From Saprolegnia diclina VS20 (Eukaryota; Oomycota; Saprolegniomycetes; Saprolegniales; Saprolegniaceae): DNA of 46,302 bases. The number at the start of each line of letters is the position of its first letter. Position 1 is the stretch's first letter. The stretch lies in contig NW_008246088.1 in the NCBI RefSeq assembly GCF_000281045.1, positions 617,328 through 663,629 on the forward strand, in the 5' to 3' direction. A program made the translations under genes and the position numbers. Below the pieces are notes generated by a model. It was not told the DNA's origin. It saw nothing but the letters and a program-made list of their open reading frames with translations, and ran no database searches. Positions 39,556 to 46,302 of this stretch are shown here, piece by piece.

Positions 39556-39731
39556 CTTTGCGGATGGTGTCCGGATACAATGTGCGCCATATCCGGGCGC
39601 GGTAGCATCCGCATACTAGTATATATAGCCGACTAGCGATGCACAGTCGGCTATGAACACCGAAAAGCGGGTGAAATTACAGGCCAACTGGACACAGGTC
39701 TAAAAAGCCATTTCGGCGTTAAGTTGCGACG
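39556..39731. promoter_or_regulatory. Shared divergent promoter of PIG-T and the transposase-like gene
   Basis: Only 176 bp lie between the two starts. It contains GTCCGGATAC (39569-39578), ATATCCGG (39589-39596) and TACTAGTATATATAG (39614-39628), the last combining the recurrent palindrome with a TATA-like stretch. Confidence 0.5.
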
Positions 39732-41390
39732 ATGGCCGAGCCGACGACCAAGGCAAAGCGTCTCACGGACAAGGAACGACTCGAGATCTTAGACCTGCTT
39801 GAGAACGAGCCGAGCATGACAAAGGTCGAGCTCGGCCGGCGCTACGGCATCTCGGGCTCGGCCATCACGAAGCTGTCGCACAACGCGGATGCAATCCGCA
39901 GCCGGCACGCCGATGGCAGCGTCGCGCACCGTGATCGGCGGCAGCGCGGTACCAAGGCAATCGCGCAGCCGTTCGAAGAGAAGCTCTACCGCTGGCTGCA
40001 CGCGCTCGAGGCGCACCGCATCGTCGTGCCGCCGGCGCAGGTCATGGAGAAGGCGCTGCTCCTGAGCACGCACGCACAGATTCCCAACTTTGTCGCGTCC
40101 AACGGCTGGTACTACCGCTTTCTCAACCGGTATGGCTTCAAGACGACGTCCAGCGCCAAGCTCGAGTCGTCGGCCGTGACACCAGACGCGACCTTGGACC
40201 AGCTCCGGTCGCTCCGCGTCAAGCTCGCGTCGTTTGGGTCCGAGTGCGTCTACAGCATGGACACCACCGACCTCTTCTACCGCTGGCTGCCCCACTACGA
40301 CGTTCTCTGCCCGCATTACGAGGCGCGGATCGAAGATCTCTTGCCAAAAGACCGGACAACGCTCCTCGTATGTGCGAACGCAACCGGGTCGCACAAGCTG
40401 CCACCGCTCGTCGTCGACGTCAGCGGCCACTCGCTGCCAGCGCGGTACCGCGAGAGCAAGACGTTTCCGCTCCCGTACGCGACGTCTGGCAAGGCGTGGT
40501 GCGTGGATGCCAACGTCTTCAAGCACTGGTTTGAGACCGTCTTTGTGCCATCCGTGCGCGCCCAGACGTCACGCCCTGTCGTGCTGCTCCTCGACAACTC
40601 GCGCGGGCAGTTTGCCGAACTTACGCGGGAGAACGTGACAACGATGCTGCTGCCGCCGCAGACACCGGCCTTGTACGTGCCGATGGGCGCCGACCTCTTT
40701 CTGAGTCTCAAGCTGCGCTACAAGTTTCGGTTGATCCAGGAATTGCTCAGCTTTTCCGAAAAGCCCGACGCCGACGTACGCGAGTGCATTGAGCGCGGCC
40801 GCACCAAGCCCAGCGCGGGCCTCGACTGCGGCCGGCCGCCCCACATCGTCGAGGCCATGGCGCTGCTCAAAGATGCGTGGGACGACATTCCCCCTACACG
40901 CCTCCAAGACCAGTGGCGCCGGACGACTTTGCTCTTTAGCGATCAACCGCTGCCGGCGCCCGAGGGCGACCGAGACGCCGACCTCATCGACGAGCTTGTT
41001 CACGTGTTCCCACCGACACCCGGTATGCTGGACGTCCGCGCCGAGTTGCTGACGTGGCTGCACGCCGACGCTACCGAGAACGACATTCTCAAGCAAGCGA
41101 TTGTCGATGACTTGGAGCGGCGACTTTTGCGCGTCGAGTCGTCGCAGGAGGCGCCGTTGGCAGTGGACGAAGCATCAGCGGGGCCGTGGCCAGGAGCCAA
41201 CGCGATTCTCAAAACCCTCTCGGCGCTCGAAGCGCTGTACGAACACCCGTCCTGCCACGAGTACCTCGGGGATGCGGTCGTGAGCGAGCATCTGCAGCAA
41301 GTCGATATGCAGCGACGCGTCGTGACGCGCACCAAGAGCATGAAGGACCGCAAGCGCCGGCGAGAAGAAGGCACCGTCACGAGACTCTAA
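39732..41390 (+). CDS. Pogo/CENP-B-type DDE transposase-like protein with altered catalytic site
   Basis: A 552-residue intronless protein. Residues 10-55 are a first helix-turn-helix (LTDKERLEILDLLE; VELGRRYGISGSAITKL), residues 82-137 a CENP-B/Tc5 HTH (NFVASNGWYYRFLNRYGF), and residues 170-340 a pogo-type DDE domain. The first Asp is present (YSMDTTDLFYRWLP, D177) with the usual 'R.T.L..ANATG' block (RTTLLVCANATGSHKLPPL); the second Asp is present (LLLDNS, D288). At the third site the usual P-L/M-D reads PMG (G319), with a D only at 321. After the domain come about 200 residues with a basic C-terminus (KSMKDRKRRREE). No flanking inverted repeats were seen. It is probably a host gene derived from a transposase, still able to bind DNA. 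Confidence 0.82.
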   Translation: MAEPTTKAKRLTDKERLEILDLLENEPSMTKVELGRRYGISGSAITKLSHNADAIRSRHADGSVAHRDRRQRGTKAIAQPFEEKLYRWLHALEAHRIVVPPAQVMEKALLLSTHAQIPNFVASNGWYYRFLNRYGFKTTSSAKLESSAVTPDATLDQLRSLRVKLASFGSECVYSMDTTDLFYRWLPHYDVLCPHYEARIEDLLPKDRTTLLVCANATGSHKLPPLVVDVSGHSLPARYRESKTFPLPYATSGKAWCVDANVFKHWFETVFVPSVRAQTSRPVVLLLDNSRGQFAELTRENVTTMLLPPQTPALYVPMGADLFLSLKLRYKFRLIQELLSFSEKPDADVRECIERGRTKPSAGLDCGRPPHIVEAMALLKDAWDDIPPTRLQDQWRRTTLLFSDQPLPAPEGDRDADLIDELVHVFPPTPGMLDVRAELLTWLHADATENDILKQAIVDDLERRLLRVESSQEAPLAVDEASAGPWPGANAILKTLSALEALYEHPSCHEYLGDAVVSEHLQQVDMQRRVVTRTKSMKDRKRRREEGTVTRL

Positions 41391-41403
41391 GAAATACGAG
41401 TTT

Positions 41404-41428
41404 GAACTTATAATCAACACAAAGTGTT
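41404..41428. terminator. Possible 3' hairpin after the transposase-like gene
   Basis: CAACACAAAGTGTTG forms a short stem-loop about 25 bp after the stop codon. Function unproven. Confidence 0.25.
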
Positions 41429-41497
41429 GATAGAAATAGGAGTGAAAGGCAAACGTAATAGGGTGCTGACAAGCCCTAATATAGACATTCGCGCGCG

Positions 41498-42604
41498 ATG
41501 GCCAAGGGAGGCAAGCCAGCTCCCAAGCCAGTGCCCAAGCCGGCGCCCAAGCCGGCGCCCAAGCCAGCTCCTGCTCCAGCACCAGCCCCGAAGCCAGCTC
41601 CAGCACCCAAACCAGCGCCAGCTCCAGCACCCAAGCCAGCACCCAAGCCAGCACCCAAGCCAGCACCCGCGCAAGGAACGAGGCCGCTCGTTCGCCCCAA
41701 TATGCCTCCTGCAACACCCAGTCCGCATTATGTGTTCGTGGCGCCAACGCCGCTTTGGGTCGTGCGACCCGTGCCCATTGTAGTCGTCTTTACTGCGACA
41801 ACGTACTGGTCGCGGCCGTCGTGCAGCAGTCGGTACTGTCAGAGTGACTTTGCGGCGTGCCGTCGGCTGTACAGCTACGACGACTGCGTCTGCGTACCCG
41901 GTCTTCTCCACTGCATGGAGCGGCAATGCTATACCGACTACCCGTGGGCGGTCTCCGAGTGCCTGCGCGGTGTGAACCCGCGGGCGCTCTGCCATCTCTC
42001 GTGCGCACCTATCGTGCCGGGGGACTTTAGCGCGGCCGTGGTGCCGCCAAGCAACTACAGCGTACTTCTTCGTCTGTCCGTTCAAGGCATCTCCACCAGC
42101 GATTGGGCAGCGTACGAGGTCAATGTGCCAGAGCTGCTCCAAGCGGCGCAGGTGCAAGCGACCAACGGCAGTGGGCCGTGGCCCGTCACCCTCTACACTG
42201 CGCCGTACGAGGCCGACAATGACTCGCACACGGAGCTAATGGCCGAAATCCATACGACGAGTCCCTCGAGCATGCTCAGCGCCCAAGCGTTCTTTCTCAA
42301 CGCGTCGGCGACCGAGTGGCTTGCGACGACCTTGTGGCACTACGGTGTCCTCTTCAACACGAGCCAGTTGGCCATCACCAGCGTTCAGACATTCGTGCGT
42401 CCGCTCTCCAACGCTACGGCCCCCACGACAACCATGGACAATTTCCCAACGATAGAGCCACCCACAACGACAGCAGCGCTGGACTCGGGTCTTGGGTTCA
42501 TTTTAGGATCCTTGCTCGGACTGGGAATGCTTGGGCTCGGGTACCTGTGCCAGCGCCGCCAACGGCGAACATCGATGACGTATACCAACATTGAAATGCG
42601 TTGA
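41498..42604 (+). CDS. Membrane protein with Pro/Ala/Lys-repeat N-terminus and Cys-rich ectodomain
   Basis: A 368-residue single-exon protein. Residues 5-60 are a repeat of PAPKPAPK-type units. A hydrophobic stretch follows (LWVVRPVPIVVVFTATTYW, about 88-106), then a Cys-rich region (CSSRYCQSDFAACRR; DDCVCVPGLLHCMERQC) with about 14 Cys, a Ser/Thr-rich region with several NxS/T sites (NYS, NAS, NTS, NAT), and a strong C-terminal membrane helix (LGFILGSLLGLGMLGLGYL) with a short basic cytosolic tail. The layout suggests a type I or two-pass cell-surface protein, the K/P/A part perhaps contacting an anionic partner. No family is recognised, and there is no cleavable signal peptide; the first helix may act as signal anchor. 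Confidence 0.75.
   Translation: MAKGGKPAPKPVPKPAPKPAPKPAPAPAPAPKPAPAPKPAPAPAPKPAPKPAPKPAPAQGTRPLVRPNMPPATPSPHYVFVAPTPLWVVRPVPIVVVFTATTYWSRPSCSSRYCQSDFAACRRLYSYDDCVCVPGLLHCMERQCYTDYPWAVSECLRGVNPRALCHLSCAPIVPGDFSAAVVPPSNYSVLLRLSVQGISTSDWAAYEVNVPELLQAAQVQATNGSGPWPVTLYTAPYEADNDSHTELMAEIHTTSPSSMLSAQAFFLNASATEWLATTLWHYGVLFNTSQLAITSVQTFVRPLSNATAPTTTMDNFPTIEPPTTTAALDSGLGFILGSLLGLGMLGLGYLCQRRQRRTSMTYTNIEMR
41515..41670 (+). repeat. Imperfect tandem repeat encoding PAPK/PKPA units
   Basis: Variants of a GCCCAAGCCAGC unit recur about a dozen times inside the N-terminus of the membrane protein gene. Such arrays vary in copy number between alleles. Confidence 0.75.
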
Positions 42605-42715
42605 GTGCCGTCAAGTGCTCGTCTGCATGTACTGAAGTCATAAAGGATGACGGCAAAATCCAAGACAATATTGTCCACACGCAAAATATATATGATGTAA
42701 ATGCACTATAGTCGT

Positions 42716-44026
42716 TTACGCGTCGTGGGGTCCGAAAAACTCGTAGTGGACTTGCGACGCCGGAATGTGCCACTGCGATAGGACAATGTCGCGCACAGAG
42801 CGCATAAAGCCCGGCGGACCGCAAAAGTAGTAGTGCGCGTCCTTGGTGGGAATGATCTCGTCGAGGAGGTCGGCGCTGAGGCGGCCGTGGCGCTCGCCGT
42901 CGACCGGCGAGCCGTACACGCTCACAAACGACACATTGTCTGCCGTCCGCGCGCGGAGTTCGTCGCGAAGCGCCTCGACGGCCGGCGACCGCGCCGCGTG
43001 TACGAATAGGATTGTGTTCGGCACGTTCTTGTCGAGGAGGTCGTGGACCATGGCGGCCAAGGGCGTGATGCCGACGCCGCCGCTAAGGAGCACGATCGGC
43101 TTGTCACTGGCGTCCTGCAAGAAAAAGTCGCCGCAGGGCACCGACACTTGCAGCGTGTCGCCTTCGTGCACGTCGTCATGGAGGTACGACGAGATTTTGC
43201 CCATCGGACACCCGGACGCGGCAGGTCCCTCGCGCTTGACCGTGATGCGGTACTCGTCCTTGCCTAGATACTAACGTGTAAGACGACACTCGCTGGTGCA
43301 AGAAGAGGAATGTACGGGGCGCCATCGAGAGCGAGTAGTTGCGCTGCGTCGTAAACTGCTCGGTCTCGAAACGCACGCCGACGTACTGGCCGGGGCGGAA
43401 GGCCACGAGCGGCTTGTCGTCCGCCGGACGCAAGTGGAATGACTTGATCTCGCTCGACTCGGAAACGACCTTGGCGACGACAAAGTTGCGCCAGCCGTAC
43501 CAGCCGCCGGGCTGCGACCCAATCTCGTCGCGGATCGCTTTTTCGCGCGCGATGCACACGTCGGCGAGGAAGCCGTAGGCCTCGGCCCACGCCGCCACGA
43601 TCTCGGGCGTCGCAGCGGCGCCTAGCACCGTCTGGATCGCCGCCAAGAGGTGTGTGCCCACGACGTCGTAGTGCTCGGGCAGGATCTCGAGCGACACGTG
43701 CTTGTGCGCGATGCGCTCGACCGCAGCCGTGAGCGCGCCGAGGTCTAGTACCAGATCATACATCAATGCACGGTCACGAGATGAGGAGGCGGTGTACTGT
43801 CAATGTTGTTGGCGTACGCGACGACGGCGTCGGCGAGGGCGGCGGGCTGGCGCGCGCGCGACTCGCCCGGCAGCACCACTTGGTGCGTCGGGTTGAAGAG
43901 CGCGGCGATCTTCGGGTCGCTCGGCAGCATCGTCGAGTACATTTGCGACGTGATCGCGTAGCCGTGCTCGCCGACGACGGGCGCCGTGGCCTTGACGAGG
44001 CGGATCGTGTCAAGCGAGAGCGTCAT
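42716..44026 (-). CDS. Flavohemoglobin (nitric oxide dioxygenase)
   Basis: Oxidises NO to nitrate with O2 and NAD(P)H, protecting against nitrosative stress. Three exons on the minus strand: 44026-43798, 43744-43316 and 43263-42716; introns 53 and 52 bp, phases consistent; 401 residues, normal for the family. The globin domain runs from MTLSLDTIRLVKATAPVV to about residue 145, with the proximal His in VERIAHKHVSL. The FAD domain shows RNYSLS, and the NAD domain shows GGVGITPLAA and CGPPGFM; the end is HYEFFGP. Relatives are common in bacteria and fungi, so a transferred origin is possible, but two introns of local type show it has long been resident. The first ATG after the promoter-like region is used. 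Confidence 0.92.
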
Positions 44027-44454
44027 GGCTGTAGTGGCTGGAGCGTGGTGAATGGAAATATGAGCTCTTGGCAGCCAAGCGAAGCTGCCAGGCCTCGCAA
44101 TCGTTTCGGCCAGCGTCGTCGGTTTTGGCTGCGACATGCGCGCAGCATACATCGGATGTCGCCAGAAATACGCATATGACGTGGCACGCTGACAGAGCGA
44201 GAGGCCTCGTATACACGGCGCGTGTTTGTGCAGCCACTGGGCAGTTTGGCTGCATGGAAGAAGAGGAAACAAAGTAGGTGGAGGAGGGAACGGATGGCGC
44301 TTTGTTTGTTAGCTGAGGTCTCTACGGCTATTTCAACACGCATGCTTTACGAACCCAGTTAGATTGTAGTGGAAGGTTCTTGGCAGAAATATATTTTCCA
44401 TTTCAAGAGTTTCAGAACAACAACACTGATGTGGGCCAATGAACCGCGTCGGGT
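44027..44454. other. Intergenic region upstream of the flavohemoglobin gene
   Basis: About 430 bp with no gene. It should contain the flavohemoglobin promoter; no known stress-response element was recognised. Confidence 0.5.
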
Positions 44455-44905
44455 TTAAAGCGCTGGACTGTTCGGCTTGGCGTTGCGGATCGCTGTGGCG
44501 GGGAGGTAGGCTGAGGTTGAAGAACGATCCTCAATAAAACCGATCGACTCTAACTCGTCGACGTGTTGTGCGCACATCTTGGTCAGCACGGTGTTCTTGA
44601 TTGCAGGGCTCTAGAACGAGGCTATGATGCTAGTGCCATTGAGCGACACGCGCCGCGGTAGGTTATAACAAAAGATGCGAGTATTCAGGACTCGCCAGAC
44701 GTTGAAGCAGAAGCAGGTGTACCGCTCCAGCTTCTGGTTCAAGTAGCGAAACGCAGCTTGGTGCCTGTTGGAGGCCGAATGGGGCATCGAGAAGAGGTAA
44801 CCCGCGAGCGTCGTCGGCAAGACCACTCCCAAGGGGCCTGTGTCCGCTTAGAGTGCACCCCACATGTCCTTGATGACGTCGCAGTCGACGAGAAAGTGGC
44901 GAAAA
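44455..44905 (-). pseudogene. LINE (non-LTR retrotransposon) 3' remnant, zinc-binding RT-associated region
   Basis: One minus-strand frame keeps recognisable sequence across about 450 bp: RHFLVDCDVIKDMWGAL, typical of the zinc-binding tail that follows reverse transcriptase in LINEs ('H.F..C......W'), then AFRYLNQKLERYTCFCFNVW and later MCAQHVDELESIGFIED. The frame is broken by TAA at 44848-44850 and TAG at 44611-44613, both in frame. The reverse transcriptase itself is not present in the window, so this is a 5'-truncated dead copy. Confidence 0.6.
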
Positions 44906-45111
44906 CTAGATTTTATTGTGGTGACCTGTGATTGTCGGTAGTGTTCCTCTCGATAACCCTGCTTCATCAGCAAATGCACCTTAACTAACTGAGCTGAGGC
45001 GCTGCATTTAACGTAAAGGGTTCTCTGGGTACCCTATGCCTGACGTATCGTGCGCATCAAGGTGCAAATGTGTGAATGTAGGTCTTTTGCGACCATCATT
45101 CAAAACAATCT
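44906..45111. other. Intergenic spacer, no gene seen
   Basis: About 200 bp between the LINE remnant and the next gene, without recognised elements. Confidence 0.5.
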
Positions 45112-45801
45112 ATGCATACGATGGCGCGCACAGTTCAAGTTGCCACCAAGATGGCCACCGCCCTCTATCGCATCCGTGTTGTCCGTGTCCACCGGGGCAA
45201 GTGCATTGTCGTCTTCCGCGTCTATAATGTCTACTACGACGGGTGCCATACGGTGCCATCGGATGCCTCCTTCTTCGTGCTCCTCCTCGACGAAGACCCG
45301 TTCCTCTTTCTGTCGTACGCCACGGTCGGTCCCAAGCGCAGTTTCTCGAACGCCAACGAGCACTTTGCCATTGCCTCCAACGGCCAAGCGCTCGACTATG
45401 ATTGGATGACTGCAAATGCACACAAGTTTGTCAAGCGCGTCGAGCAGACAGCGTACGCGCCGGCAACACTGAAGACGAACGCCACGTTCGTCTACAGCGG
45501 CTTCAAGCAGGAGCGGCAGCTAGAGCAAGGCGTGTACGAAGTCGAGTATACTGATCCCAAGTGGATCGAACACTTTCAGGTCGGCCACGTGTGGCAGTCG
45601 TACTGTTTTGACGTGCTGCACTGCTTGCCCATTGATACCTCGCACCTCGAACCCGTGGCGACGCCCAAGCCAAGACCCACCCGCGCTGCTGCAAGGTCCA
45701 CCACGAAAGCCAAGACGAAGATGCCAGTCAAGAAGTCAACACCTGTCAAGGCAGGCGCGACTCAAAAGGCCGTCGCACGAAAACGCCAGACAAAGATCTA
45801 G
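45112..45801 (+). CDS. Hypothetical protein with a basic, histone H1-like tail
   Basis: A 229-residue single-exon protein. Residues 1-175 look like a compact globular domain with many aromatic residues (RVYNVYYDGCHTVPSDASFF; HVWQSYCFDVLHCLP). The last 50 residues are rich in Lys, Ala, Thr and Pro (TTKAKTKMPVKKSTPVKAG; ARKRQTKI), resembling histone H1 or other DNA-binding tails and containing likely nuclear localisation signals. No family is recognised. ATGs at 45112, 45121 and 45151 are all in frame; the domain-like region starts after the third (MATALYRIRVVRVHRG). A chromatin or nuclear role is inference from the tail only. Confidence 0.65.
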   Translation: MHTMARTVQVATKMATALYRIRVVRVHRGKCIVVFRVYNVYYDGCHTVPSDASFFVLLLDEDPFLFLSYATVGPKRSFSNANEHFAIASNGQALDYDWMTANAHKFVKRVEQTAYAPATLKTNATFVYSGFKQERQLEQGVYEVEYTDPKWIEHFQVGHVWQSYCFDVLHCLPIDTSHLEPVATPKPRPTRAAARSTTKAKTKMPVKKSTPVKAGATQKAVARKRQTKI

Positions 45802-46090
45802 AGAAGCATCACGCAACTTACCTCATTGATATTCAACTCCATTTCGAAAATCAAGTTTGCAACAAAGAGGTGGGGACTGTCCCATTCGGAGGACCCCGCA
45901 TTTATCGAACCGATCGGTAAATCCTCATGTACACAGATCAGCAGAGTGCAACCAAGAGTTCGCATGGCTACATGTACGACCAAGGGCATTGAAGTACTCA
46001 CTTCCAGACCGTTCGCTGTGGCCGTTTCTAGGATACATCGAGTTAGCAAAAGCTTGCAACGGATTGTGTCGCTTGCACTCAACGGTCGCC
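45802..46090. other. Intergenic spacer, no gene seen
   Basis: About 290 bp before the partial gene at the window edge; it presumably contains that gene's promoter. Confidence 0.5.
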
Positions 46091-46302
46091 ATGGCCTCGA
46101 TCGTCGCCGGTGTAAATGTTGTTGGCCTCGCAGGCGGGGTCGTTCTCGTGCTCTGCGCCTTCCGCCCGCTTCTTTGGCTCGTCCGGGCCAAAGCCGTCGA
46201 CGAGATCTCGGTTGTATGGACGGTACTGCACGCTGCTGGCCTCGTCTGCTCGTGCGTCTACCTTGTACTCTTGGAGGCGTGGGCGGGCGCGCTCCCGTTG
46301 GC
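46091..46302 (+). CDS. Half-SWEET-like membrane protein (3' partial, cut by the window end)
   Basis: The first 70 residues are visible. They align with the helices of the protein at 801: GLAGGVVLVLCAFRPLLWLV against GFSGGVILSICTVPQIYSIV, then AKAVDEISVVWTVLHAAGLV and a third helix beginning after LLEAWAGALPL. The order and spacing of the three helices are those of one MtN3/saliva repeat. The PQ motif of the first helix is replaced by RP, which is unusual because Pro at this point helps the helix bend during transport. The ATG at 46091 sits right before the first helix, as in the other copy. The rest lies outside the window. Confidence 0.75.
   Translation, partial: MASIVAGVNVVGLAGGVVLVLCAFRPLLWLVRAKAVDEISVVWTVLHAAGLVCSCVYLVLLEAWAGALPL

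Noticed and set aside
1-46302. CRISPR arrays, tRNA and rRNA genes, bacterial operons
   Set aside because: No regularly spaced repeats, cloverleaf or rRNA sequence was recognised, and introns show that this is eukaryotic nuclear DNA.

Overview
The window looks like nuclear DNA of an oomycete, most likely a member of the Saprolegniales (inference). Evidence: GC-rich coding sequence with strong third-position GC, about 55 inferred introns that are nearly all 38-58 bp, families typical of water moulds (ankyrin repeat proteins of the 'RTEGCT' type, half-size SWEET proteins, CENP-B/pogo-like proteins, secreted Cys-rich PAN-like proteins), and a 100-base N gap typical of a scaffolded draft assembly. 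No rRNA, tRNA or CRISPR array was seen.

Layout, 1-10 kb: the 3' end of an acidic protein; a half-SWEET sugar transporter homologue; a truncated NMD3-like gene; a ten-exon mitochondrial-type 3-oxoacyl-ACP synthase (FabF/OXSM); two tandem SPRY-domain genes; two tandem gamma-glutamylcyclotransferase-like genes with matching exon structure; a secreted Cys-rich protein. 10-19 kb: a composite inverted-repeat element of about 1 kb, an assembly gap with a 34-bp repeat on both sides, a bacterial-type acyltransferase-3/SGNH membrane O-acyltransferase, a second secreted protein in opposite orientation to the first, a small membrane protein and a VOC/glyoxalase-like protein. 19-27 kb: an eight-exon F-box/LRR gene, an intact coiled-coil/RING gene beside a frameshifted relative, a CENP-B-like HTH protein, a small ankyrin protein with one repeat per exon, and a small membrane protein.

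27-38 kb: a ferroportin-like iron exporter with an unusual N-terminal extension, a fusion of a MULE/FAR1-like DNA-binding module with ankyrin repeats, a GNAT acetyltransferase, a multi-exon membrane protein of unknown family with a convergent small membrane protein, and a single-exon ankyrin protein. 38-46 kb: PIG-T (GPI transamidase) divergent from a pogo/CENP-B-type transposase-like gene with an altered catalytic site, a Pro/Ala/Lys-repeat membrane protein, a flavohemoglobin, a LINE remnant, a basic-tailed protein of unknown function, and the start of a second half-SWEET gene cut by the window edge.

The genes do not form one pathway; this is ordinary gene-dense eukaryotic DNA with several local duplications. 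The most interesting signals are the DNA-binding/ankyrin fusion with 99-bp repeat exons, the probably domesticated transposase, two enriched palindromes (ATCCGGAT near start codons, TACTAGTA in flanks and introns), and recent gene damage (a 7-bp tandem duplication in a RING gene, an NMD3 core lacking both ends). Exon borders were read by eye from GT-AG sites and reading-frame continuity and have not been tested against transcripts.
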